Source: Deuterostichococcus epilithicus
Lineage: Eukaryota > Chlorophyta > Trebouxiophyceae > Prasiolales > Stichococcaceae
NCBI GenBank assembly: GCA_033439295.1
Contig: JAVTLE010000003.1
Span: 744,001 to 808,000 of the forward strand
DNA: 64,000 nt
Reading direction: 5' to 3'
The notes below the pieces were generated by a model. The model saw only the letters and a list, made by a program, of their open reading frames with translations. It was not told where the DNA came from and ran no database searches. This document shows positions 26,688 through 38,000 of the stretch, piece after piece. Each line of letters starts with the position of its first letter. Within the stretch, counting starts at the first letter, position 1. Both the position numbers and the translations under genes were made by a program.

Positions 26688-27319
26688 GGCCGCGGGCGGC
26701 TGCAAGCCCAGCCGGTGGGTGCGGAGTGCCGCGCGGCAGGGATTGACTGCGGGCAGGAGATCAAGACGGCTACCGCGAGGCAGTGGGGGCGAGCCGCTGT
26801 GCAATGCAAATGAGTGACGCGCGGGAACGACGAGCCAACGGTGAATGGAAAGTGGAGCCAGACGATGACAACGGACTGTCGATGCCAATCGCAACAGATT
26901 GCTGGCCAAAGTCATTCCATCTTTCGGTCCGCTTCAGTGGTTGATGCAGACACTGATGCCCCATCAACACAGTTTCGAACGATTTCAAGCGAGCGCGAAT
27001 CGCAATGTAATGCAATGTCCGACATAATTGGCAGACATCACCCCGGTCAATGGTGCGCTCACCCTAGGCACCCAGCAAAAAAGTCTCTCCAAAAATAATG
27101 TCCTCAATGCGAGGCAAGTCGTCCCAAATACACAAACAGCACAGTCTGCAACCTACGTGCAGCAGTCAGTCGTAGCAGCAACTCGCAAACTCGGCGCCGC
27201 CGCCCGCGGCACGCGCGTCCCACCCAGACGCTGCTGCCACGCCTTTGCTTGGAGGCGCCCCGCCTCGTCACACCAAACCAGCTCTCCCAATCATTGCATG
27301 CTTTTTCATCCTGTAGGTG
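26688..27319. other. Intergenic region between two minus-strand genes
   Basis: This should contain the TPK promoter and the 3' untranslated region of the PDZ-like gene. The part around 26850-27180 is A/T-richer. If the longer TPK start is used, coding sequence extends to 26915. No other gene is evident. Confidence 0.45.
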
Positions 27320-28607
27320 TCACTTTGTGATCGTGTACGAGTCCGACAGCTGGTCCAGGTAGCCGCTGAAGTAGGCGACCGCCAGGATGCCGAGCGCCGG
27401 CAGCAGAATGACGGCCGCGGTCACGAGGAAGAAGCCCCCGTCGTCGCGCGAGCTCTCCTTCTCGAAGAACTCCTTGCGCCGCCGCTGCCGCCGCTCGAAC
27501 GCCGTCTGCTGCGCGGCCACCTCGGCCTGGCTGTCGCGGTACTGCTGCTGCAGCTTCTGCCCCACTGTCACCTCGCTGCCGTTGCCGCCACCTGGCTGCT
27601 CTGCGCCGCTTTCCCCTGCCGGCGCCGCGCCTGTTTACGTGCACCAGACACGTTTGCAGGCACAGCTGAGTGGCTATGCGATGCAACAACCGCCCGTGAT
27701 CCAGCCCAGCACCCTGGTTGGGCAGCGGCAGGGTCTGCAGCTTCCCCCAACCGCTGCAACCATGCTGGCAAGCACCCTGCTCACCATGCCATCTTGAATA
27801 GCGCGCACACCTATGTCGATCTCGTCGACGGACATCTGTGACGCCGCCACGCCGCTGCTGCCGGGCGCGTACACCGACTCGCGGCTGAGCACCAGGGTGA
27901 TGGTGTCCGCGCTGCGCATCGCGAGTGCATCTCGCACGAAGCGCACGGAGGGTCGGTCATTCAGGTCCCACATGCCGGCCGGCGACATGGGGTCGGAGAT
28001 GGACAGCAGCCGCTGCCCCGGCCGCACGCCCGCCTGCGATCACACCGACTGCGATGGGCATCTTTGGGCGCGTGGCGTCCACCTTGCGGAGCCCTGATGC
28101 TGCTGCACACCAGCCTTTTGAACACAGCCATGTCCGTCTGCTTGCCTAAAATCACGTCTACGGCACACTGCAGATGCTGATCACCACCAGGTACCTCTGC
28201 CGCTGCGGTGCCGCCGGACAGCCGGTTGATGAGCACCGCCGTCTCCCTACCCGCGCGCGCCAGCGCGAACTTGATCGACTGCTGCGCCTCCTTCGTCGGC
28301 AGCGATACCCTGGGGGCAGCGAGTCGACAAGGTCAAGGTGCGGCAGGTCGGAAGTGAATGCGCGGTGGCGCATCCTGCAGCAAGCTGGGCTGTGCAGACG
28401 GTACCTGAATGAGTCCGATGTGCCGGTGTCAAGCGCTAAGGCGCGGGCGGCGCGTCCCGATCTTCTGGCCGCTGACGCAGGAGTGCTGCCGATTCTTCGT
28501 GGAGCTGGATGGACGACGCGGCCGCAGCATGCCGGCGAGGAGCGCGCAGCTGGTGCCGGCGCCGCCCAGCGTAGGGCGTGCGCGGCGGGACACCTGTGGG
28601 CATCCAT
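27320..28607 (-). CDS. PDZ-like, single-pass membrane protein, probably plastid
   Basis: The ATG at 28607 begins an Ala/Arg/Pro/Ser-rich leader that resembles a plastid transit peptide, ending in LALDTGTSDSFR. After an intron come VSLPTKEAQQSIKFALARAG and AVLINRLSGGTAAAE (~28310-28195). A PDZ-like region follows (~28070-27810) with ATRPKMPIAVGVIAG, RPGQRLLSISDPMSPAGMWD and PSVRFVRDALAMRSADTITL. The last exon (~27571-27320) has a charged helix QQTAFERRQRRRKEFFEKES and a transmembrane segment FFLVTAAVILLPALGILAVA before YTITK and TGA. The architecture suggests a thylakoid or envelope scaffold like other plastid PDZ proteins, but I cannot name an orthologue. The junction near 28040 is not fully resolved. 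Confidence 0.65.
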
Positions 28608-29045
28608 GCTGATGGTTCGCGGATGCAGGTGAGGCAGCGTGCATCCGCTTCACACACTGAGGGCTTCCGATGAACCAGTCGGACCTTGGTAAAAGCCTTT
28701 CATTGCGCAGCGCCGCTGGACCTGCGCAGCTCAGCGGCGCAGCGGCAGCAGCCATGGTGCGAGCGCGCCCCGACTGATGTCACGAGGCCGGGATATCCAC
28801 AGAAGGCGTTGCCGTGCTGGACGAGAAGAAGGTTGCTGTCTGCCGGGGGACCCGTGCGCCAGCGAGAACCGATACTATATGCCAGACGTGAAAAAACGGG
28901 GTTACAAGCCCTCGGACGCTAGCCGAGTGCTCGCGATAAGCCTTCCGATCTCCCCTGCCCCAGCGCTCGCACCGCTACAAAGGCCTGTTCGCACACCCGC
29001 AGCCGCTAAGTCGTCGCTAGCAGCCTTTTCAGCACACCAGCAGCC
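28608..29045. promoter_or_regulatory. Shared divergent promoter region, PDZ-like gene and psaG
   Basis: The two start codons are 438 nt apart and point away from each other. A TATA-like run (tactatatg, ~28872-28880) lies about 170 nt upstream of the psaG ATG and might serve it. Both flanking genes appear to be plastid-targeted, so co-regulation by light is plausible but is only inference. Confidence 0.4.
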
Positions 29046-30151
29046 ATGGCCCTCAGCATGAAGTCATCTGCCATCGTGCAGAAGCCGCTGGTCAGCCGCG
29101 TGTCGCGGACGCAGTCGCAGGCCGCACGCGCCGTGCCCCGTCGCCAGGTGCCGCTTTGGACGAATGCTGTAGAGCTGATGAGTTGGAAGCAGTGGGCGCG
29201 CGCAAATCCTGCGACCAGGAACTCGCGGCTGGGGTCGGCAAGCTGTTGGGAATGCATTGCCGGGCGTATCTGGCGATCATTCCGCAAGCATGATCAGAGG
29301 GCGGTGGGACGCTCGACAACTCCGGGCAGGAGGGCTGCCACAGTTGTCAGCACAGTCTTGGGGACACAGCCGGAGAGGGATGTGTAAGGTTTCACTCGAA
29401 ACTATGGTGATGGTCATCTCGCAGCAGGCGGTGTGAAACACCGGTCAGATCGCGCAGGAGGCCATCGCAGGACGATTGTGCCGCATGCCGCGCAGGTGAC
29501 CAAGGCGATCAGTGACACAAACCTCATCATCAGCGGCGCCACCGCAGCCAGCCTCGCGCTTGGCCGCTTCGTGCTGCTGCCCATCCAGCGCAAGTTCAAC
29601 GCAAAGGCGGGCCAGCCCACGCAGAACGGCATTCCGCACGCAGAGGCCGGCGACAGGTGGGGCTGCAGCCGCTGCTGCCAATGCTGTGCAACTTGCGGCG
29701 CGATAAGCCAACTGTCAACTGCCAGTTTCGTGCTGCTGCTTTCGAGTGTTTTTCGTTGTTCTTGTTCTTCTCGTGGGGCTTTAGCCATTCAGCCTTCGGT
29801 CTTCCCACAGGCTGGCGCAGGAGGCCTCGTGGCTGCTGAAGTCGAACGACCCGGCCAACTTCACGATCATTGACGTTTTCGCATGGTGCGCAGCCTTGAT
29901 TGATGGCAGCTTTGGCCCCGTGGTCCAGCATGGCCTTTTTGTACAGCATGTCGATCAAGTTGCCGTCGTGTTCCTTCTCTGTATCAGTCACAGCATGAAT
30001 CGCCTCCCCTTCAGCAGGCTGGTCTCAGTACCCCATGGGCGACGAATGAGCTGCAGCGCTGTTGCTTTGCAGGGGCTCGATCGGCCACGCTCTGGGCTAC
30101 TTCGCTCTGGCCACCAACAGCCTGCAGGTCAACCACGTGCCGACGTTCTAA
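29046..30151 (+). CDS. PSAG: Photosystem I reaction centre subunit V (PsaG), plastid precursor
   Basis: PsaG is a nuclear-encoded, two-helix membrane subunit of photosystem I that helps bind light-harvesting complex I. Four exons (29046-29147, 29496-29656, 29811-29885, 30073-30151) encode 138 residues. The first exon is a typical transit peptide ([18 protein letters not shown]). The mature part has [20 protein letters not shown] (helix 1), the stromal loop [34 protein letters not shown] and [20 protein letters not shown] (helix 2). The [20 protein letters not shown] block separates PsaG from its relative PsaK. Phases agree at all junctions. It is the only identified gene here that stops with TAA. 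Confidence 0.95.
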
Positions 30152-30414
30152 GTGGGGAGCCGTCTAGGGTCGTACCGCCTGCCGCCGCTTTTGAGAAGAA
30201 TGAAGGGAAGGAGGAGGGGGCAGCCTGCCAGGCTTTGACGGCTCTGACACTCCAGTTGCAATTCTTTGCTTGTTAGAATGCCGACTTGATACTGGTCTGC
30301 CACTGCGCGAAGCTGGCCTGCGCCTGTAAATTACATGCCTACCAGCTACCCTCCTTTGCGTTGACACAGCAGCCGCTGAAAGGTTTGCACCCACGAAACA
30401 AACATGCCGGACTG

Positions 30415-33400
30415 TCACAAGGCGCCAAAGAAGGGGTTCGTGCTCGCATTGTGCAGCTCCGCCCCGGCAATGTTGAGCACCTCTGCATTGACCTTCTCTG
30501 CTGGCATGTAGATGGCCTCACCGTCCGTGTCTTTCTGCGAACAATATGACGAGCAGTCGCTGATCAGCCTCGTTATGGAAGCGAAGCACGGCATCATTCC
30601 GAAGCGCCTGGCTGGCAGCAACACGAGACGAGCATTGCACAAGTGGAGCACAGGTTTGACGGGTTTGGAAGCAGTTGCAAAGCGGGCGCTGTGTGGCAGG
30701 AAGCTGCACCTGGAAGCCGATGAGCTCGAAGAAGGTGAGGGAGCTGGGGAGGCTGGCCACCTTGCTCTGGAACGCCACATTGGACAGCTTGATACGCCGG
30801 AACTTCTCCTCCCCAGGATTCTGCGGGTTTGAGATCGAGAAGTCGTGCGTCATCTGCTGTGCCTGGCAGCGTGCACGTCTGCTGCATTGCGCATCAAGAC
30901 GACCAACCACAAAGACGCACTCCATGCTGAAGCCTGCTGGCGGAGAACGCCTGCTGCATTGCACGCGACTGCCTGTCTCCAAGCTCGGGATGCAACGTCG
31001 GCAGCAGAGAGTGCCCCAACCTTTGCCACGTTGCCGATGTACTTGAGCATGGTGGCCCAGGCGACCTTTGCTTTCTCGGCGTCGCCTCTCGCTGCCTTCT
31101 TCATGTCGACGAGCGTTGCTCGGAGCTTCTCCGACACTGGGCACGGATCGGAACTTGTTCATGTCAGTCAGTTCAGCGTGCGCAACAGCGAGTTTGCGGA
31201 ATTTGCACCAAGCCTCTGTGCGTGTCATGCATCTGCCAGTCAGGAGCGGGACCGACATTGGCAGCGTCTGCAGCAGTCTGCACGACATCCGTCTCACGAC
31301 AGCGCGGCGCAGGGCATACCGCAGCACGCCCTGCGCTGCGCGGCTGGGCTTCGTCGCTGCCAGCCATTCGGACCTACGGGGGGGTTTTGCCACAGCGCAC
31401 CGCCGACGGGCTTGGCCTGCGTCCGCAGCTTGCCCGCTTCCGCCTGCTTCTTCCGCTCCGCCGCCAGCTCGGCTTCCTTCGCCAGCTCCTCTGGGGTGGG
31501 CTCCTCCGGCAGGCCCAGCTTCCGCCGCCGCTCCCGCTTGTCCTCGGCTTTGATTTGTCATGAGAAATTTGTCAGACAAATCCATTAGTAGAGGCCCTTC
31601 ATGCCGACCTGATAAAGAACTGCTGCGATGCGCCGTCGAGGGGAAAGGCCGTGTTGCACAGTTGGTGTGCGGTGACAAGCCCCACGAGGAGCCCCACGAG
31701 CCGCACCGATGTGCAGGAAGTTCTGATCTCCTCCTGATGCAGGCGTCTGGCCTGGCTGGCGCCCAAATGGGGGGCTGCGCCCTGAAGTCAGATCCCAATG
31801 CGGGTGCTGCAGGCCATGCGATAGCTCATCAATCAATTTGCAACAAGCATGCAGTGTGGCTGACAGCGCACCCAGCTTTGCCCGGATGCGCTCCTTGGCG
31901 CGCATGTCATCAGCCTTTTCCCGGGCGCGCGCCTCCGCATTGCGTCTGAGCGCCGTGCTCTCCTCCAGCCGCTTGGCCGCCTGCAGACAGCCCGCTGTCC
32001 ACTTGGGAAGACGGCCGACTCCGTGCACGGATGAGACACGCGCAAACTGATCAAGGGCTTCCCTCCCCCTGTGATTCTGCGGCGGGGCTGCATGCTCATG
32101 CACATGGACGAGCCTGAGAAGCGCTGCCGCGCCTGCCGGCACAGCTGGGGGGATATTCCATGTGCGCATGCACCGACCCGTGCGAAATAGCCAGGGCGCC
32201 GGCTTCAGTGTAGCGCAACAGGCACAGACCTGCAGCTCCTTGCCGGAGCGGACGCGCTCCTTTTCCCGCAGCTTTTCCAGCTCAGCCTCCTCCTTCTGTA
32301 ACCAACACGAAGCGATTCCACTTCAGTCGATTTCTGCATATCGTGTTTCATCAAGCAGCAGGCGGCACACAGCTTTTCGAGCCTGGACTCCTCATTGTGC
32401 GTCAAGACTTGTGTATCCGTCGTCTGCGCCACTGGCTGTCTGTCTCTTGCGTGGTGCTCGGCATTCCATCACCTACAAGCGCCTGTTGCGCTGAGCAGGC
32501 ACAGATGAGGGTGACGCAGGGTGTTCCGAGTACTTTCGGATGGCCAAATGTTGCACACAGCCGAGAACGCAACCCGCATGTGCCACCTCCCCTGAGCCTG
32601 CTGGCGACACGAGACCAGCCTGCTCGCAAGAACACTACAGCATAAGCTGCCACGAGGCATGCAGCCCGAGGGCTGCAGGGCGCACCAGGCGCTTCTCCTT
32701 GGCTTTGCGAACCAGGTCCTCCGCCTGCGCTCGAGCCTCCTCCGCCGACAGCACCGGCTTCGGCTCCTCCTGCATGATGAGACAAACAACATGCTCAGCA
32801 GCTCTTGCAACACGGAAGAGGTCCTTCTATGCCCGACCCGGTTGTCACTTGCGCTGCGCGCGCGCCCCCTCCGCCAACACCGCCGGCTCCAGCAAAGCAG
32901 GAGGAGCACCCGATTACAAGCCTGAAAGGCTGTATTGGGCCGTGCCAGCCTAATTGATGACTGTTGCTTGCGATGCGCCGCGCCTCCTCTGCCGCCAGGG
33001 CCGGCTTCTCCGCTCCCAATGCTCGGTGTGTGGATGACAAGCCCCTCGGCTTAATTCTGAAGCTTGTGCGTCCCATTGGCAGTGTCTGCATGTGTTACAG
33101 GCTGCTCCGACTGCACCAGCTCTGGTGGTCCCGCTTAGCACGAAAGGCGAGCCCAATTAGCGATTTTCACAGCCTTGCGATGCAGCAGCAGCCGTGGGAG
33201 GTGCTACTCTGCAAACAGCACCGGGGAGGGGCGTGGCTTCTGCTGCGCAGCGCAGCGGCTGGCTCTGCTGCCATCGTTTCCCTGCATCAAGGTTGACAGT
33301 CTGGTGTGCGGTGCGATTCCAGCCGCCAACAGCTCACCTTTGGCACCAGCAGTGGCGTGTCAATATCGGCATCCTCGCCGTGCTCCACTATCCAGTTGAC

Positions 33401-34471
33401 CGCCTGCTCCAGGCTGCCGGTCCCCATGGCGTGCAGCGCCCGGACCGCCTTGTTCGCTGAGAAGCCCATCTCCTCCAGCTGCTTCTGTAGGTTGGCGTCC
33501 ACATCCGGGGCCACCTGGCAGCCACAGCACGAGCGCAGACTTTGTACCGGGGTCCCAAGCCCAGTGTGCATGTTCCTGTTCTGGACCGCCCTCAGTGGCC
33601 GCAGTGGCTCTGTTCATCTGCGGTTCAATCTAATTCTTGTTTGTAGCTATCGTCAGGACCTTGCAGCCGGGCTATGTCTACCCAATCGCACAGCACGGAT
33701 GTGGGGGGGACACTGTAATATGCGCCTCACCATCTCGACGTCCTTCTTCGCCTTGCCGTCAGCTGTGCCGTTGGCTGCGGCGCCGGCTTTTGCGGCGCCG
33801 GGCGCCACCCCCGCCTCGGCGCGCATTTCGTCGCTGAGATCCTTCATTTCGTTCTCCGTGTCCATCGCCGTTGCAGTGTCATGCGTCTGCACGCAGAACA
33901 TGACTAGCTCTGCTTCATGTCGCATCACAGTTTGAAGCGATTCTGTATGAAAATCCTGTGAAGGATGCGTTCAAAAGCGTCCCTCCAAGACGCACGTACA
34001 TTGCGCACTGAGTCTGCAAGCTCGTGGCGAAACGGAACACAAAGATGGTTAATGACGCCTGAGGCAGCAACAGCAGCGGCGGCGGCGCACCTTGTCAACA
34101 AAATCGCCATGGCCGGTGCGCTTCTTGTGCAGGTCCACCTCCACTTGAGAGCGGCACGGCTTGCCGCACTCTGCACGGTTCGTTCAGGCAACCAGAGTGG
34201 TCAGCATGCATCATGTGGACGCAGGCACAGCGACCTCATTCGGCACTGCGCCTGGTACGATGATGCCTCACATGGCAGACCATGGCGATGTCTACTCAGA
34301 TCTGATGTGCAACGTGTCTGCACGCACACCTGTGCACGTGAGGTTCAGCACTGCCTCTGTTGATTCCTCGAAGTTGGAGTGGCCAGTCGTCTCGCCGTGC
34401 AGCTGCGCCTCGGCAACCGATTTGAGCTGCACCCCGCATGTGCCGCACCTCAGCGACAGCGCCTGGGACAT
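30415..34471 (-). CDS. C2H2 zinc finger / UBA / PUB domain protein
   Basis: This corresponds to the plant UBA/TS-N plus PUB proteins of the Arabidopsis At1g04850 type, thought to link ubiquitin and the p97/CDC48 ATPase. The N-terminus has two zinc fingers, CGTCGVQLKSVAEAQLH and CTECGKPCRSQVEVDLH, each ending TGH (exons 34471-34330 and 34170-34091). Then come an acidic linker (33886-33731), a UBA domain with QKQLEEMGFSANKAVRAL (33514-33338), and a charged coiled coil (32769-32686, ~32297-32233, ~31982-31876, ~31555-31395) with KRERRRKLGLPEEPTPEELA. It continues with EKLRATLVDMKKA and KVAWATMLKYIGNVAK, the PUB core GEEKFRRIKLSNVAFQSKVA (from 30820), and ends ASTNPFFGAL with TGA. The order matches the plant protein throughout. 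Decayed copies of the fifth exon lie upstream of it in the intron. Confidence 0.88.
32845..33013 (-). repeat. Two decayed copies of a coding exon inside an intron
   Basis: The real exon (32769-32686) begins EEPKPVLSAEEARAQ. In the intron upstream, 33013-32965 reads KPALAAEEAR and 32895-32845 reads EPAVLAEGARAQRK before a stop. At base level they share GAAGCCGG, GGCGGAGG and GCGCA blocks in the same order and spacing. They look like tandem duplicates of the exon start in different stages of decay. Confidence 0.7.
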
Positions 34472-35032
34472 GCTGCGCCGCTAGAATTCTTGATTAGCGC
34501 AGCGTTCGAGGCTGTCACACGCGAAGAAAGCCAAATGGATGGGCTGATCGAGGACAGTGTTTCCTCTTGACTGCCACGTTTGATGCGTGTATTCCTTCGA
34601 GATTCTGCCAATGGAACTGTCTGAGTCGATGCCGATGTGCAAAGTCGGAGTGACACTCTCTGCAAGTTCGCGAAGCGTGAATGCATGCGCTGGCAATGAT
34701 CCCTCTGTTCAAAAAGCGCTGATTTGCACAAAATAGTGTTCACATTCAGCTTGCAGCCACCCCTCGCGCGCACGAATACACCGCGTCGCCTTCACGAGGC
34801 TGTGCCATTTCCTCTCCTGACACCTGAAGCGAGATCGCTGCTATTTGGGCACTTGAAGCTCGTCAGCCCAAGGCGGGCACCCCACATCGTTGCAGTGGCA
34901 GACGAACCCTTCATCGAAGTGTCTTCTGGGACATACACCGGCTTGCTTCATGCCAGCAGTACACATGTTAATGTAGTGACGCGCAGCGCCTGGCACTGCC
35001 CCACCTGAGCTTGGGTTACACATCCCAAGACA
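34472..35032. promoter_or_regulatory. Shared divergent promoter region, UBA/PUB gene and COG5
   Basis: About 560 nt separate the two divergent starts. Composition is clearly A/T-richer than the flanking exons. I see no clear promoter motif and no other gene. Confidence 0.45.
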
Positions 35033-38000
35033 ATGGGCCGTGGTGGGGAGAACTCGACAATAGCGGCCATGCCAGATTTGCTGGCAAACAATCCGCAGTT
35101 TGCGCCGTTCCTGGAGGAGGCGGACTTTGACGCCGGAAAGTTTGCGAGCCGGGCGCTCGCCGGAGCACACATCACCGCGCAGGACCAAACCAACCAGTTG
35201 CAAGTGCGCTCAGACCAGATTTCATGAGCCTTTCGACCCTAGGCGGCTTGCTTTGCCCACCCAACTTGCAGCACCATTGCACGCGCCGCAAATTGGTTGG
35301 TGCCGCAAGTTGATGTTCAAGCAACGCTCTCAAGCCGCCCCATCCGTCTCCCGGACGGGCTGCGACTGCTGGACGACCAGCTGCGGGAGAGGTGGTCAGC
35401 GGAAGCCGATTCTGTGAGGTTTGAGGCATTCCATGTTGTGTGTGTGTTTTTTTCTCAGGATGGGCTGCGGCTGCTGGAGGATCAGCTGCGGGGCGAGGTG
35501 GTGGGCCGCCACGACGAGCTGGTCGCGCAGGCAGAGCGGCTAGCGGCAACGGAGGCCGCCTATGCCGGCAGCAGCCTGGCGGTGGGCAGCCTGCAGGCGG
35601 CGCTGCGGCGCGTGCGCGCCGAGATCCTGGAGCCCTACCAGCAGGTGTTCTCCCTGACCTGGCGGCACACCTGCAGCTGCGCCTGTTCATTGTGGACAGG
35701 ACAGAAGTGGACGCCTGCGAAGGTGCAGGATGGCGTGCCCAAAGTATGCTCCTGCCAAGCATGGCAGCAACATGATGTTAAACAGCACTACCGCTTGGGC
35801 AGAGGCAGCCGGGTTGGGGGGTCAGAACCGGCGGTTGCCAGTCTGCGAATCGGCACACGTCACAAAGGTTTACCGCCATGATACATGGCACCCACAGGTG
35901 AAGGCCAAGACGCGGCAGCTGGCGGCGCTGCACGCCACAGTCGTCCTGCTGCGGGCAGCGCTGCAGCGCCTCAAGCTGACCACCAAGCTGCGAGCGGCTC
36001 TTGCGGACCCCGCGGTGGCGACCTCGGCGCTGGACCTTGCCAAGGCGGCAAAATTGGCGGCGGACATCGATGCTGTGGGTCGCGATGCGGACCTCGAGGG
36101 GCTGACGGCGATCGAGGCGGATGGCGACTTCCTGCGCGCCGCCGGGCAGCAGATTCGCGGTCACGCGGAGGTGTGGGTTTGAACGCCTGTTGGCTGCGGC
36201 CTCTGGGGCAGAACCTTCCTTGAAGCATCAATGTCCACGCTTCAACTCCACGTGAACACCCTAAGCTATGTGAAGAAAGTATATTACCTGTGTGACTGTA
36301 AGTCTGTCTTCCCAGTATGCTGGTCTGCTTTGGTGGCATGAAGGCAGCAGTACCTTGCCATGCAGGAGCTGCTGCGGCGGGGCATGGAGACGCTCAGCCA
36401 GGCCGAGGTCGGCTCAGCGCTGCAGGTCTACTTCAACCTCGGCGAGCTGAAGGAGGTGAGGTTTCACAAGCCTCTCGAGCCGGGTCTGCGCCCTCACCAG
36501 CATCTGGAACTCTGACTAACTGACATGCGGTCCACCTGGAAGAGTGTGTCGGCGTGCCTGCTTCGCGACATTTGCCATGCATCCCAACTGTACATTTGCG
36601 CATTGTATGGCTTGCTCTGCACCGTTTCGCATCCATTCTGCCTGCTGCGACTCTTTCTGAGCCTCACATTCGTCTTGGTCTGCAGGCGGTGGCCAGGCTG
36701 TTGGAGCGGCAGGTGGGCGACGTGGAGCGGACGCTGACTTCTGCGCTGGATTCCCGCAAGCTCAACCAGGCGGCCGGCGGCCTGCTCGCCGGACCCGCCG
36801 GCCGCGCCGCCACCGTGCCCGCCGCCAAGCGACAGGCGCGTAAGAGAGTGCTCGGTTGTAGAGCGGCTTGTGTGACGCCGCATTCATCGTTTGGCCAGTG
36901 GCACGTCAGTCCTGCATCGCTGTCTGCAAGGGCCATGCCCAGAGGATCGTATCGCCGCAATGCGGTGGCACGACCAACAGCCGGCATTTCTTGAGCCCAC
37001 ACGGTTTGGTCTGCTCCTCATGCACGTGCTGACTCTGCAGATCTCGTCTGTTCGCAGGAGGTGCTGTGGGAGAAACTGAGCGAGGCGCTGACGGCACTGG
37101 CGGCGGCTGCGACGGCTGCGTGGCATTGTCAGCGGGTGCTGGCCAAGAAGCGGGACCCGCTGAGCCATGCGCTGTTCCTGGACGAGGTTGCGCCCCCCGG
37201 CACGCCGCTGCCCGTCGATGCCTTCTGGTGCGTGATCTCTGCAGAGCTTTACGAACCTGCATACACAGCTCTCCTTGTGTTGACATGCCGGCATCCCGCT
37301 GCCTGTCTGCGCCTGCTGGTGCATCGAAACTTGGGTTTCGGCAGGGCTCTGTTTGGACATAACATCGCAATAATAACTCTCGTTGACGCCTTTTTGTGCG
37401 CCATCTCCTTTGCGTATTGGACGCCTGCCAACAAGAAGGCTTCCGCTCGCCGGCGCCAATGCCCCGCACCTGTCATGAGGATGCAGGCGGGCGCCGGCAG
37501 CAGGGCATGTGCATGCGGGAGCTGCGCCAGGACGGGCAGGCTCCTTGACAAGTCTCCCTGTCAGAGTGCATGTAAACGGGTCCTGCATCCAGATGAGGGC
37601 GAGGCAGCCAGCGCTTGCGCCCCTGACGGCGGCTCGCACGCCACGCGCGCAGGGACGAGCTGACCGGCGCGGTGGCGGACGCCATGGGCGGCGCCGCGAA
37701 CGCGGCCAAGGGCGGCTTCGTGCGGGAGGCGCTCGCCGGCGCCTTCCCACGCCTTGCCGCCCTGCTGGAGGACACCCTCGCCAAGCTGCAGCGCGACACC
37801 AACGTGCGTGGGCGCAAAGGCCTTGGGTCGACGACCTCCTGATAGCACGCCCGTGTCATGGGGCAACAGAGCCGGGACGCGGCTGGTGCCACGCTGCTCT
37901 GGCCGCTCCTCTGGACGAAGCACCCCCATCGAGCTGCAGCGTGACAGCAACGAGCGCTGCAAGATGCACCCGACACCTGCTGCCATGACAGTTGCCCATT

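Noticed and set aside
30518-31798. 426-codon minus-strand open frame taken as one protein
   Set aside because: It runs through introns of the UBA/PUB gene; only part of it coincides with real exons, and the domains are in frame only after splicing.
36834-37064. Third GC-AG intron in COG5 (CAG/GCGCGT donor)
   Set aside because: It would join KRQ to EVLWEKL cleanly, but a nearby GTAAGA donor with an alternative acceptor at 37040 is also possible, and GCGCGT is a weak GC donor.
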